Below are positions 25,347 through 34,789 of a stretch of DNA of 64,000 nt, piece by piece; position 1 is the first letter of the stretch, and every line of letters begins with the position of its first letter. The position numbers and the translations under genes are program-made. The DNA lies in assembly GCF_027923225.1 (NCBI RefSeq), contig NZ_BSDI01000002.1:124001-188000 (forward strand), read 5' to 3'. Below the pieces are notes generated by a model that was given only the letters and a program-made list of their open reading frames with translations, was not told where the DNA came from and did no database searches. Source of the stretch: Phytohabitans aurantiacus. Lineage in GTDB: Bacteria > Actinomycetota > Actinomycetes > Mycobacteriales > Micromonosporaceae.

Positions 25347-25420
25347 CTTGTGTTTTTAGATCGGTTCTGAGATTCTAGTTCATCGATGGCTTGTGCCCCC
25401 AGTGGGTCAGGAGAATAGCT

Positions 25421-26836
25421 GTGGCTAGATTCAGAACAACCAATGTTGGCCTGGCGTCGGCCGGCGTCCTGGCGCTGGTGTCGGCGGCGGTGGTCGTGGC
25501 GTTGCCGGCCGGCGCCGCGGCCGCGGGCTGCTCGGTGAACTATGCCGTGTCGTCGCAGTGGCAGGGCGGCTTCGGGGCCAACGTGTCCATTAGGAACCTG
25601 GGCGATCCGTTGACCAGTTGGACGCTGACGTGGTCGTTCGGCGCGGGGCAGACCGTGACGCAGGCGTGGAACACGTCGTTGACGCAGAGCGATTCGGCGG
25701 TGACCGCGAGAAACGTGAGCTACAACGGCTCGGTTCCGACGAACGGCTCGGTGTCGTTCGGCTTCAACGGCGCGTGGACCGGCAGCAACCCGGCGCCGAC
25801 GAGTTTCGCCGTGAACGGCGTGGCGTGTAACGGCAGCACCCCGACGACCGGGCCGACCACGCCAGCGACCACCCCGCCCACCACCGGACCGACCACACCC
25901 CCGCCGACCACGCCCCCGCCGACCGGTGGCTGCACGCTTCCGTCGACGTACCGCTGGACCTCGACGGGCCCGCTGGCGACCCCGAAGTCGGGCTGGCTCT
26001 CGCTCAAGGACTTCACCAACGTCGTCCACAATGGCCGGCACCTGGTCTACGGGTCGAACGTGTCGAGCTCGGCGACGTACGGCTCGATGAACTTCGGCCT
26101 CTTCACCAACTGGTCCGACATGGCCTCGGCCAGCCAAAACGGGATGTCCTCATCGACCGTCGCCCCGACGCTGTTCTACTTCGCCCCGAAGAACATCTGG
26201 GTGCTCGCCTACCAGTGGGGCGCATCCCCGTTCCTGTACCGGACGTCGAGCGACCCCACCAACGCCAATGGATGGTCAGCGGCGCAGCCGCTGTTTACCG
26301 GAAGCCTTCCCGACGCGCCCTACGGTCCCATCGACCAGACGCTCATCGCTGACGGCACGAACATGTACATGTTCTTCGCTGGGGACAACGGCAAGATCTA
26401 CCGGTCCAGCATGCCCATCGGAAACTTCCCCGGCAGTTTCGGCGCCAACTACACGACCATCATGTCGGACACGTCCGCCAACCTGTTCGAGGCGGTTCAG
26501 GTCTACAAGGTGCAGGGGCAGAACCAGTACCTCATGATCGTGGAAGCGCAGAGTTCGACTGGGCGCTACTTCCGCTCGTTCACGTCCAGCAGCCTGGGCG
26601 GCACCTGGACACCGCAGGCCGCATCCGTGAGCAACCCGTTCGCTGGCAAGGCCAACAGCGGCGCCACCTGGACCAACGACATCAGCCACGGCGACCTGGT
26701 TCGCACCAACCCCGACCAGACGATGACCATCGATCCCTGCAACCTGCAGCTCCTCTACCAGGGACGGGATCCCAACTCCGGCGGCGACTACAACCGCCTG
26801 CCATGGCGGCCCGGACTGCTCACGCTGCAACGCTAA
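25421..26836 (+). CDS. Secreted CBM2-GH62 alpha-L-arabinofuranosidase
   Basis: A 471-residue exported protein from GTG 25421 behind AGGAG (25409-25413). It has a Sec signal ending AAAAG, a CBM2 domain bracketed by two cysteines (GCSVNYAVSSQW to FAVNGVAC), a Pro/Thr linker, then a GH62 domain from CTLPSTYRW. Likely catalytic acids are in LSLKDFTN, APYGPIDQT and NLFEAVQVYK. GH62 enzymes remove arabinose side chains from arabinoxylan, and the CBM2 anchors it to cellulose or xylan. LacI control is suggested by the upstream palindrome. Confidence 0.9.
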   Translation: MARFRTTNVGLASAGVLALVSAAVVVALPAGAAAAGCSVNYAVSSQWQGGFGANVSIRNLGDPLTSWTLTWSFGAGQTVTQAWNTSLTQSDSAVTARNVSYNGSVPTNGSVSFGFNGAWTGSNPAPTSFAVNGVACNGSTPTTGPTTPATTPPTTGPTTPPPTTPPPTGGCTLPSTYRWTSTGPLATPKSGWLSLKDFTNVVHNGRHLVYGSNVSSSATYGSMNFGLFTNWSDMASASQNGMSSSTVAPTLFYFAPKNIWVLAYQWGASPFLYRTSSDPTNANGWSAAQPLFTGSLPDAPYGPIDQTLIADGTNMYMFFAGDNGKIYRSSMPIGNFPGSFGANYTTIMSDTSANLFEAVQVYKVQGQNQYLMIVEAQSSTGRYFRSFTSSSLGGTWTPQAASVSNPFAGKANSGATWTNDISHGDLVRTNPDQTMTIDPCNLQLLYQGRDPNSGGDYNRLPWRPGLLTLQR

Positions 26837-26866
26837 GGGCGTAACGCAGGTCCAGTTCACGTCAAA

Positions 26867-26897
26867 GGGCGGGCTCGGTTTCGTACCGAGCCCGCCC
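26867..26897 (+). terminator. Terminator after GH62 gene
   Basis: A perfect 13-base-pair stem, GGGCGGGCTCGGT (26867-26879) with ACCGAGCCCGCCC (26885-26897) and a five-base loop, 30 bases after the GH62 stop. Confidence 0.8.
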
Positions 26898-27060
26898 GAC
26901 TCATATCCGGGCCCGGTCGCCATGGCGGCCGGGCCGTTGCTGCTTTCGGCAGCCGGCCGCGCGGGATACCGAAAAGCGTGGCCGAAGCCGCGCTTTGCCA
27001 TGTGCCGGCCGCGGGATCGTCCGAATAATCGGCCCGACATCCGACCGAGGGGAGAAATGG

Positions 27061-27483
27061 ATGCGAAAAGTCAAAGCAGCCGTGGCGGGAGCCGTGATCG
27101 GCCTCGCCGTGCTGCTCACACCCGCCGCGGCCCAGGCCGAGGACAACGGCAACGGCAACAGCACGTGCGACCGGTACGAGATCTGCTTCCGGGCGTTGGA
27201 GAGCCACACGAGGTTCAGCGTCAACTGGAACTTTTCGCACTCGTTCTACTACTCGTACGGGGCCCACTCGCTGATCCGCGTCTACAACAACGACCACGCC
27301 TGGTCGGGAACGCTCGGAAACAAGGCGATCGGCTTCTGGAACCGGGATTCCGAGTGCCGGGTGCAGATCCTCGACTACGACACGTACGGCTACGAGTGGT
27401 TCTACGCGGACCTGCCGCGGGACTACCGCGGTGACGCCGGCTACTCGATGAACGACGCGCACAAGCGCTGTAACCGCTGGTAG
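27061..27483 (+). CDS. Small secreted protein, unknown
   Basis: A 140-residue exported protein. ATG 27061 follows GGGGAGA. The signal peptide MRKVKAAVAGAVIGLAVLLT ends AAAQA. The mature part has four cysteines and aromatic-rich segments (NWNFSHSFYYSYG, YGYEWFYADLP). The CDRYEICF opening recalls small beta-gamma-crystallin/I36-inhibitor-like secreted proteins, but the match is too weak to assign. It precedes a lipoprotein and ABC export genes on the same strand by 22 bases, so it may be in their operon. Confidence 0.75.
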   Translation: MRKVKAAVAGAVIGLAVLLTPAAAQAEDNGNGNSTCDRYEICFRALESHTRFSVNWNFSHSFYYSYGAHSLIRVYNNDHAWSGTLGNKAIGFWNRDSECRVQILDYDTYGYEWFYADLPRDYRGDAGYSMNDAHKRCNRW

Positions 27484-27505
27484 AGCCGGAAGGAGGAGGG
27501 GTGGG

Positions 27506-28456
27506 ATGGCGAGCGAGCGTTGGTCACCGTCCACGTCGGAGCGCCGGTGGGCACGGCTGGCGGCAGCGGCGACGGCGGCCCTGGTGGCAGCGCTGACGGC
27601 CACGGCGTGCGGCGGCGATCCGCCGGCCGGACTCGGTGCCGTCGACGAGCGCAACCCGCTGGCGGTCTTCCTCGGCGAGAGCCTCGGGCTGATCGACTAC
27701 GCCCAGCTCAAGCTGCGCAACGAGTGCCTGGCCGGGGCCGGCTATCCGCAGAATCTCGAGACCATGATGGACCAGCCGGTCCCGGCCTTCTCGATGTTCG
27801 TCATCACACCCCGCACGTTCGGGCCCACCACCGAGCAGGAGGCACGAAGGATCGGGTTCGGCCGCGACGAGCAGGCCGAACCGTCCCCCGTCGTCAGCTC
27901 CGACCCGAACTACGACCGCGCCATTGACTCGTGCGGCGGCAAGGCGTGGGACCGGTTGGGCGACGACGTCCAGGACGCGTACTACGCGTACTTCGACCTC
28001 GGTAACAAGATCTCGGGCACGCTGATGACGACGATCAGCGAGCGGCTGGACAAGAGCCTGCCGGCGAAGATGCTGGCCTGCGTCCGCGCGGCCGGCTACG
28101 ACGCGGACGACGAGCGGCAGTTCCTCAAGACCCCGCGACCGGCGCTCCTGGGCGTACCCTTCGGCACGGTCGACCCGGCGCCCGACACCGGTTGGCGACC
28201 CGCGCGAAAGCCGGGGACGATCGAGGTGGGTCCCGCGATCCCGGCCCGGCCGTACCGGCCCACCGCGCAGGAGAGCGAGCTCGCCGTCGCGTGGCTGCGG
28301 TGCCGCGAGCAGACCACGCTCGCCGACCAGCAGCTCACCGCCGCGATATCGGTACAGAAGGAGCTCGTGGCGAAGCACGAGACCTCCTTCGTCGAGCTCA
28401 ACCCCCGGATCAGGCGCATCGCCAAGCAGGCCACCGAGCTGATCGGCACGTCGTGA
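27506..28456 (+). CDS. Secreted lipoprotein, unknown
   Basis: A 316-residue protein with an N-terminal signal and a lipobox-like LTATAC, so it is probably anchored outside the membrane. The mature part is soluble, alpha-rich and Cys-poor (CLAGAGYP, SCGGKAWDRLGD, CVRAAGYDAD, CREQT), reminiscent of actinomycete lipoproteins linked to ABC exporters. A strong GGAAGGAGG precedes ATG 27506. It overlaps the adaptor gene by GTGA. It may deliver or sense the substrate of that exporter. Confidence 0.78.
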   Translation: MASERWSPSTSERRWARLAAAATAALVAALTATACGGDPPAGLGAVDERNPLAVFLGESLGLIDYAQLKLRNECLAGAGYPQNLETMMDQPVPAFSMFVITPRTFGPTTEQEARRIGFGRDEQAEPSPVVSSDPNYDRAIDSCGGKAWDRLGDDVQDAYYAYFDLGNKISGTLMTTISERLDKSLPAKMLACVRAAGYDADDERQFLKTPRPALLGVPFGTVDPAPDTGWRPARKPGTIEVGPAIPARPYRPTAQESELAVAWLRCREQTTLADQQLTAAISVQKELVAKHETSFVELNPRIRRIAKQATELIGTS

Positions 28457-29631
28457 CCCAGGGCGAGGACCGGCTGCGGCGGGCGCGCCGGGGATGGCTG
28501 GTGTTCAGCGGCTGCGCGCTCGCGGCGGTACTGCTCGTCGCCGTCACCGCCACCGCGGTCGGCCGGCATCTGCGCTCGCCGGCCCAACTCGCGGCCGACG
28601 CCGAACCGCCGGCGCCCTCGGTCGTCACCGCGACCGTCGAACGCCGGGTACTGGCCGAGCCCGTGGTCCTGCGCGGCCGCGTCCAGCCGGGCGCGAGCGT
28701 ACGGCTGTATCCGCCCGCGCCGGCCGTCGGGCCGAACAGCGTCGTCACGAAGGTCCTCGCCCAGCTGGGCGAGCGGGTGCGCGAAGGCCAGGTGGTCCTC
28801 GAACGCTCGGGCGAGCCGTTGTTCGTCCTGGTCTCGCCGTTCCCCCTCTACCGGGACCTCACCGCCGGCCTGACCGGACCGGACGTCGAGCAGGTCCAGC
28901 GCGCCCTGAAGCGCCTCGGGTACGACGTGGCGACGACCGGCTCGTTCGACACCCGGACGCGGGACGCCGTCGCCGAGCTGTACACCGACCGGGGTTACAC
29001 CGCACCGACCGCGTCCGCCCCGCCCAGCCCGGGTGTGGCGGGCGCGGCGGTCTCGCTGCCGCAGGCGCACGTCGTCGTGCTCGGCCGTACCGGGCAGCGG
29101 GTCAGCGCGGTCGGCGTCCGCGTGGGGGACGTCCTCGCGGACCCGAGGAAGGCGCTGTTCGAGCTGGACCGGGGCGCGCCCTCGCTGGTAGCGGTCGTCT
29201 CCGCCGAGCAGGCCGCGCTGCTGGCGGTGGGGCAGGCGGCGACCGCGTCGGACGACGGCGCCGGCACTACGACCGGCGTCGCGGTCAGCGCGATCGGCGA
29301 CCAGCCCGTCGAATCCGATGGCCGGACGGGGTACGAGGTGCGGTTCCGGTTCACCGGCAAGGCACTGAGTGGCACAGCCCAGCGTTCGGTGCGGGTGGAC
29401 GTCGACGTCGCCGGCGGTGCCGAGCCGGTACTGGCCGTGCCGGTCACCGCGGTCTTCTCCCGGGCCGACGGCACGACGTTCGTGACAGTCGTGAGTGGAC
29501 AGGGCACAGTGGACGTACCGGTGCGCGCCGGCCGGATCGCTGGTGGCTGGGTGGAGGTCGCCGGAGCCGACGACCGCCTCGCCGAGGGCGCCGCCGTCGC
29601 CGTCGGCGAGGGAACTCCCGCGCGGCGATGA
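28453..29631 (+). CDS. Membrane adaptor with peptidoglycan-binding domain
   Basis: A 392-residue MacA/HlyD-like adaptor from GTG 28453. One N-terminal membrane helix (GWLVFSGCALAAVLLVAVTA) leads to a beta/lipoyl-like region, with a PG_binding_1 insert near LTGPDVEQVQRALKRLGYDV, and a barrel end. In actinomycetes such proteins link an ABC transporter to the cell wall. It overlaps the lipoprotein and ATPase genes. It probably forms one export complex with the next two products. Confidence 0.85.
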   Translation: MTQGEDRLRRARRGWLVFSGCALAAVLLVAVTATAVGRHLRSPAQLAADAEPPAPSVVTATVERRVLAEPVVLRGRVQPGASVRLYPPAPAVGPNSVVTKVLAQLGERVREGQVVLERSGEPLFVLVSPFPLYRDLTAGLTGPDVEQVQRALKRLGYDVATTGSFDTRTRDAVAELYTDRGYTAPTASAPPSPGVAGAAVSLPQAHVVVLGRTGQRVSAVGVRVGDVLADPRKALFELDRGAPSLVAVVSAEQAALLAVGQAATASDDGAGTTTGVAVSAIGDQPVESDGRTGYEVRFRFTGKALSGTAQRSVRVDVDVAGGAEPVLAVPVTAVFSRADGTTFVTVVSGQGTVDVPVRAGRIAGGWVEVAGADDRLAEGAAVAVGEGTPARR

Positions 29632-30296
29632 GCCTGCTCTCGCTCCGCGGGATCTCGCGGACCTACGACGACGGCCAGCCCGTGTACGCGCTCCGTCCGA
29701 CCACTTTGGACATCGCGGCCGGTGAGTACGTGTCGGTCACCGGCCCGTCCGGGTCCGGGAAGTCGACGTTCCTCAACGTGCTCGGACTGCTGGACGAGCC
29801 GACGACGGGCTCGTACCGGGTCGGCTCCGTCGAGACAGTCGGCGGCGGCCAGCTGCTCCACGGCGCGGTCCGCGGCCAGCTGTTCGGCTTCGTGTTCCAG
29901 GCGTTCCACCTGCTGTCCGGCCGTACCGCGCTGGAAAACGTGGAGATCGGCATGCTGTACGGGTCACCGCGCCGCCGCCAGCGCAGGCGGCTCGCGGTCG
30001 AGGCGCTGGAACGGATCGGGCTCGCCCACCGGACGCACGCCGACCCACGCCAGCTCTCCGGCGGTGAACGGCAGCGCGTGGCCATCGCCCGCGCCATCGC
30101 CGGCCGGCCGAGCGTGCTGTTCTGCGACGAGCCGACCGGCAACCTCGACAGCGGCAACACCGCGAACGTCATGTCCCTGCTGCGCGAGCTGAACGACCAG
30201 GGGCTCACCCTCGTCGTGGTCACACACGATCCGGATGTCGCCGCCCACGCCGGCCGGCGGCTGCGGGTCGAGGACGGGGAGGTGTCCGAGCGGTGA
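29628..30296 (+). CDS. MacB-type ABC ATPase
   Basis: A 222-residue ATPase: Walker A GPSGSGKSTFLNVLG, signature LSGGERQRVAIARAIA, Walker B VLFCDEPTGNLDS and the H-loop THDPD. The length and EPTGNLDS place it in the LolD/MacB group that powers mechanotransmission exporters. ATGA overlap with the adaptor and with the GTG of the permease shows one operon. Confidence 0.93.
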   Translation: MSLLSLRGISRTYDDGQPVYALRPTTLDIAAGEYVSVTGPSGSGKSTFLNVLGLLDEPTTGSYRVGSVETVGGGQLLHGAVRGQLFGFVFQAFHLLSGRTALENVEIGMLYGSPRRRQRRRLAVEALERIGLAHRTHADPRQLSGGERQRVAIARAIAGRPSVLFCDEPTGNLDSGNTANVMSLLRELNDQGLTLVVVTHDPDVAAHAGRRLRVEDGEVSER

Positions 30297-31510
30297 AGCG
30301 GCGCGACTGGAGCAGGCTGGGCCTTGCCAGGCCACGGCTGCGCGGCGGCGACCTCCTGCGAGAGTCGGCCCTGTCGACGCTGCGGCATCCCGGGCGCTCG
30401 CTGGTTACGGTCGTCGGCACGGTGCTCGGCGCCGCGGCGTACGTCTCCACGCTCGGGCTGGGCGCGACGATGAGCGGGCAGGTCTCCTCAGTGTTCGACG
30501 CGCGGCGTGCCACCGAGGTCGTCGTCCAGCCCGAGGATGCCGGCCTCGACAGGTCCTGGACCGACGGCGCCGGGCAGCGGCTCGCACGCCTCAACGGCGT
30601 CGTACGCGCCGGCAGCCGGGTCGCGGTGGGGGAGCGGCCGGTCCGCCGCACGATCGGTGAGACCGGCGCCGGCACCGCCGTACCCGTCATCGGAGCCGAC
30701 GCCGAGGCGCTGCGCGTCATGGACCCCGCCCTCACCGCCGGCCGGCTGTTCGACCGCTTCCACGACGAGCGGCGCGTGCCGGTCGCACTGCTGTCCACAT
30801 CGGTCGCGGCGCGGTTGGCCATCAACCGCGTCGGCGTGGCGGTCTTCGTCGGCGACGACGCGTACACGGTCATCGGCATCTACCACGACGTCGCCCGGCG
30901 CGACGAGGCGATGGCCGCGCTGATCGTGCCGTACGCCCTCGGTGAGGAACTGGTCGGTGCGGACGGCGGCGGCATCGCCACGCGTGACGTCCTCGTCGAG
31001 ACCGCGCCCGGCGCCGCCCAGATCGTCAGCCGGCAGGCGCCGCTGGCGATCCGTCCGGAGGCGGCCGAGGATCTGCGCGCCATCGCACCGCCCGACCCGC
31101 GCTCGCTGCGCCGCGAGATCGAGGGCGACCTGACGCGGTCAACAGTCGTCCTCAGCTTGATCGCACTGGTGATCGGGACCATCTCGATCGGCAACGCGGC
31201 GACGGCGGCGATCGCCGTACGGGCGCCGGAGATCGGCCTACGGCGTGCGCTCGGCGCGCGTCCACGGCACGTATTCGTCCAGCTCGTCGCCGAGACGTCG
31301 CTGCTCGGCGCCGCGGGCGGGGCGGTGGGAGCGCTGCTCGGCATCCTCACGGTTTCGGTGGTCGCGCTGGCCAACGCCTGGACCCCGAGCGTCGACCTGC
31401 GGGCGGCGCTGGTCGCCTGCGCGGTCAGCACGGCCGCCGGCCTGCTCGCCGGGCTGGTGCCGGCCGCGCGGGCGGTCCGTATCCCGCCGGTGCGGGCGCT
31501 ACAGCGCTGA
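30293..31510 (+). CDS. FtsX/MacB-type ABC permease
   Basis: A 405-residue permease from GTG 30293. One N-terminal helix is followed by a large extracytoplasmic domain, then three helices near the end and the conserved RAPEIGLRRALGARPRHVFV and PPVRALQR motifs of MacB/FtsX proteins. With the ATPase and the peptidoglycan-binding adaptor it makes a MacAB-like exporter adapted to a monoderm. A small GGGCGG-AGC-CCGCCC hairpin (31513-31527) follows. Confidence 0.92.
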   Translation: MKRRDWSRLGLARPRLRGGDLLRESALSTLRHPGRSLVTVVGTVLGAAAYVSTLGLGATMSGQVSSVFDARRATEVVVQPEDAGLDRSWTDGAGQRLARLNGVVRAGSRVAVGERPVRRTIGETGAGTAVPVIGADAEALRVMDPALTAGRLFDRFHDERRVPVALLSTSVAARLAINRVGVAVFVGDDAYTVIGIYHDVARRDEAMAALIVPYALGEELVGADGGGIATRDVLVETAPGAAQIVSRQAPLAIRPEAAEDLRAIAPPDPRSLRREIEGDLTRSTVVLSLIALVIGTISIGNAATAAIAVRAPEIGLRRALGARPRHVFVQLVAETSLLGAAGGAVGALLGILTVSVVALANAWTPSVDLRAALVACAVSTAAGLLAGLVPAARAVRIPPVRALQR

Positions 31511-31615
31511 ACGGGCGGAGCCCGCCCCGGTGAAAGCGGCGTGAAGACGTATTGAAGCACCCGGCTGCGAAGATCGCCCGGACGCTACGGACGGCGGACG
31601 GGAAGGTGCGGCCTC

Positions 31616-34600
31616 ATGGACAGTGGCTGGAAGCCGAGACGACGACCACGAGCCGGCCTCGTGCTGCTCAGGGCGGTGTTGGCGGTGATCGCCGCCGCGG
31701 TGGTCGCCGTCGCCTCGGCCCTGGTGGCTCCCGCACGTCCCGCGGCGGCCGCCTCTCCGTTCGCACCGATGTGCATCCCGTACGGGAAGCCTTACCTGGC
31801 CAACACCTGGACGAGCCACTCGCCGCGGGGCCCGAAGTTCACCCTCGTCGGGAAACCCGATCAGCCCGAGACCACGGAGACGTTCGAGTTTTCGGGCACG
31901 ATCGAAGCCGAGGTGTCGCTGTCGGCGGCCTTCGGCATCGAGGCGGACGCGATCATCGCCACGGCGAGCGCCGAGTTCGGCGTTCAGGCCAGTGTCCGGG
32001 CCTCGGTCACGGTCTCGGTGTCCAAGACGATCACGGTGCCGCGCAATAAGACCTACAACCTCCAGTACGGATTCTGGGTCGGCTACCTGAAGTACCGCCA
32101 GAACTGGCTGCCGGCTGGCTGCAACGAGTCGCTGGAGTTCCTGCCTGGCTGGCAGAGCGAGAAGACCGTCAGGGTCGTGCTTGGACACGGGTGGAACCTG
32201 GAGGGTTGGCCGGGCGCGCAGGGCCGGCCGGCTCCGCCGAACCCCGGTGCGGTCGATCCGCCCTCCCCGGGGCCGCAGCCGGTCACCTCGGTGTACGGGT
32301 TGGCCGACGGCACGGTGCTGCACACGACCGACACGCGCCGCGTCTACAAGATGGTGGGTGGCGCGCCGGTCTGGCAGGCGACGTGTGACGGCGGCATCTG
32401 CCAGCCCGCCTCCCGCCCGACGACGCAGGCGGTGATCGACGCCGGGCCGGACGTTCCGCGCAACGGTTCGTCCGCCCTCGACCAGCGCGGCCGGGTCTAC
32501 ATCTTCGTCGGCGGCGCACCGCTGTGGCAGTCGCACTGCGCGGCGCCGGTCAACTGCGGAACGCCGGTGCGGATCTCGGACTGGTCGATCGACGCCCATG
32601 ACCACATGAACGCCGAGCCCGTCGACCGCCAGCTGATCCAGGGCTGGACGGGCGGCAGCGCGACACCCGTGGCGCAGACCGTCGGCGGGGCGAGGGTCAA
32701 CTTCGGCAGCGAGCAGGAAGTGCTCGATACCGGGTTCGGCGCGAGCTGGCGCAACCAGGTCGTGATCCTGTCCACCGGAAGCTTCAACACCCTCGGCGAG
32801 GTCCCGCGCGACGGCACCCTGCTGCAAGGGGCGGGCGGCACGTCCACGCCCGTGGCGATGTTCGCCGGTGGCGCCCGGATCAACTTCGCGAGCCCGCAAG
32901 AGGTGGTCGAGACCGGGTACGGCAACGACTGGGCGAGCAAGGTCAGGGCCATTCCGAAGCGTGCCTTCGACGCGATGCGGGCTGACGTGCCACCGGATGG
33001 CACGCTGATCCAGGGCATCGCCAACGGCGTACCAACCCCGGTCGCGCAGCTGGTGGGCGGCAGCCGCATCAACTACGCCTCGCCCGAGGAGGTCATCGCC
33101 ACCGGGTACGGGACGGAGTGGCGGCGCCACGTCCGGACGATCCCGACCCGTGCGTTCAACCTGATCACCGACCGTCCGCCGTCGGACGGCACCCTGATCC
33201 AGGGCGCGGGCGGCGCGCCGACGCCGGTCGCGCAGATGCTCGGCGGGGGCCGCATGAACTTCGCCAACGAGCAGGAGGTGATCGCCGCCGGAAACGGCTC
33301 CGACTGGCGGCAGAAGGTGCGCGCGATCCCGGTCCGCGCGTACAACGCGATCTACGAGGGCATCGGCCATGGCACGCGTATCAAGAAGGCGGGCGCGGCG
33401 GACGAGGCGGCGATGGTCGGTGGCGCCAAGCTTCCGTTCACCAACCTGGCGCAGCTCCAGGCCAGCAGTTACGCCCCGCTGCCCTCGTGGCTCGTCCCCG
33501 CCCGGATTTGGGACGCGCTGCCGACCAAGGTGCCCGACGGCATCACGATGAAGGCCGCGGAGACCGGCACGCTGTACCGCGTGCGGGACGGTGAGACCGA
33601 CCTCGTCGGGCAGTGCCCGAACGAGGACGGGTGCGACGCCGTAGCCGTCCTGCCGCAAAGCATGATCGACCCGATCGCGCACGGCGTGTCCAACCGCGGT
33701 CCCGCGTACGGTGCGCTGGCCCGGTACTACGACGGCAAGGTGCACTACACAACCACCGGCGTCGTGCCGGCCGGGCAGCGCATCGAGTACGTCTTCGGGC
33801 TGCTGGCCCAGAGCGCCGAGTCGGGAACGGTGCGCCTGTCCGCATGCAGTGTGGGCACCGACTACTTCACGTCGACCAGGGACGACTGCGAAGGGCAGAC
33901 CGTGCTGGACCGGCTGGGATGGATCTATACGTCGCCACCGGCCGACAAGCCGTCCCGCCCCGTATACCGGTGCCAGGTCACGGCGACCAACCTGCATTTC
34001 GACTCGCTCAGCGAGACCTGCGAGGGCCAGCGGACCGAGTTCCGACTCGGCTACGTGATCGCCTACGGGCAGCTGACCCGCTACATCAAGGGAGGGGAGC
34101 TGCGGACCGCCTTGGTCGGTGTCCCCGCCGGGTACCAGGCACAGGAGACGCTTGGCATGCTGCCGCAGGTGGAACAGCCCGGCACGGTCCCGCTGTACGC
34201 CTGCGAAATCACCGGCGAGGGGTTCACCTCCACCTCGGCGACCTGTGAGGGCCAACGGAAGCTGGCGCAGCTCGGCTACATCTACACCGCGCCGCCTCAG
34301 GGGCTGCCTTCGGCCGCGATGTACCGGTGCCTGGCCAGGGCCGGCACCGAGCACTTCGACACCCTCGACTCCACCTGCGGCGAGTACGAGACGGAGCAGC
34401 TCATCGGCTACGTGGTGGCCGTCCGGACCCTCAACCGCGCCATGCGCGGCTCGGACCACCGCACCGCCACCGGCACCGTGCCGGCTGGCTACCGCCACGA
34501 GTGGACGTGGGGTTACCTGGACGCCACCCCCAGGACCGGCACCCGGGCCCTCTACTCCTGCCAGGCCGGCAGCGACGCGTTCACCTCGACCGACGCTGCC

Positions 34601-34789
34601 TGCGAGGGGTACCAGAAGGTGCAACTACTGGGCTGGATCTCGGAGCAACGACCGTCGGGGGTGCCCTCCGTGCCGTTCTACCGATGCATCGTCAACGACA
34701 CCACCCGCGACCACTTCGACTCGATCAGCGACACCTGCGAAGGGCACACGAAGGAGTTCCTGCTCGGCTACGTGAGGACGCTGCCGTGA
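31616..34789 (+). CDS. Large secreted repeat protein, pore-forming-like N-terminal domain
   Basis: A 1057-residue exported protein. A signal peptide (LVLLRAVLAVIAAAVVAVAS) ends near PAAAA. Residues 50-190 have long alternating beta stretches, EAEVSLSAAFGIEADAIIAT and SVRASVTVSVSKTITVP, like beta-pore-forming toxin or adhesin domains. Residues 338-640 hold at least four 62-residue repeats (DGTLIQG...TPVAQxxGGxRxNF). The C-terminal third has six units of about 65 residues with YxC...FTST...CEG...LGY. Its stop overlaps the next secreted gene by GTGA. Its function is unknown. Confidence 0.82.
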   Translation: MDSGWKPRRRPRAGLVLLRAVLAVIAAAVVAVASALVAPARPAAAASPFAPMCIPYGKPYLANTWTSHSPRGPKFTLVGKPDQPETTETFEFSGTIEAEVSLSAAFGIEADAIIATASAEFGVQASVRASVTVSVSKTITVPRNKTYNLQYGFWVGYLKYRQNWLPAGCNESLEFLPGWQSEKTVRVVLGHGWNLEGWPGAQGRPAPPNPGAVDPPSPGPQPVTSVYGLADGTVLHTTDTRRVYKMVGGAPVWQATCDGGICQPASRPTTQAVIDAGPDVPRNGSSALDQRGRVYIFVGGAPLWQSHCAAPVNCGTPVRISDWSIDAHDHMNAEPVDRQLIQGWTGGSATPVAQTVGGARVNFGSEQEVLDTGFGASWRNQVVILSTGSFNTLGEVPRDGTLLQGAGGTSTPVAMFAGGARINFASPQEVVETGYGNDWASKVRAIPKRAFDAMRADVPPDGTLIQGIANGVPTPVAQLVGGSRINYASPEEVIATGYGTEWRRHVRTIPTRAFNLITDRPPSDGTLIQGAGGAPTPVAQMLGGGRMNFANEQEVIAAGNGSDWRQKVRAIPVRAYNAIYEGIGHGTRIKKAGAADEAAMVGGAKLPFTNLAQLQASSYAPLPSWLVPARIWDALPTKVPDGITMKAAETGTLYRVRDGETDLVGQCPNEDGCDAVAVLPQSMIDPIAHGVSNRGPAYGALARYYDGKVHYTTTGVVPAGQRIEYVFGLLAQSAESGTVRLSACSVGTDYFTSTRDDCEGQTVLDRLGWIYTSPPADKPSRPVYRCQVTATNLHFDSLSETCEGQRTEFRLGYVIAYGQLTRYIKGGELRTALVGVPAGYQAQETLGMLPQVEQPGTVPLYACEITGEGFTSTSATCEGQRKLAQLGYIYTAPPQGLPSAAMYRCLARAGTEHFDTLDSTCGEYETEQLIGYVVAVRTLNRAMRGSDHRTATGTVPAGYRHEWTWGYLDATPRTGTRALYSCQAGSDAFTSTDAACEGYQKVQLLGWISEQRPSGVPSVPFYRCIVNDTTRDHFDSISDTCEGHTKEFLLGYVRTLP

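Noticed and set aside
25861..25923. ACC/CCG-rich repeat that could be a CRISPR-like or satellite array
   Set aside because: It encodes the Pro/Thr linker of the GH62 enzyme. No spacers or regular repeat unit.
31513..31527. Hairpin GGGCGG-AGC-CCGCCC after the MacB-like permease
   Set aside because: The stem is only 6 base pairs with a 3-base loop, too weak to list as a separate terminator. It is mentioned under the permease.
31499..34624. A 1041-codon open frame on the minus strand opposite the large secreted protein
   Set aside because: Arg/Gly/Val/Ala-rich, no signal peptide, domains or ribosome site. High G+C leaves long open antisense frames. The plus frame has a signal peptide and clear repeats.
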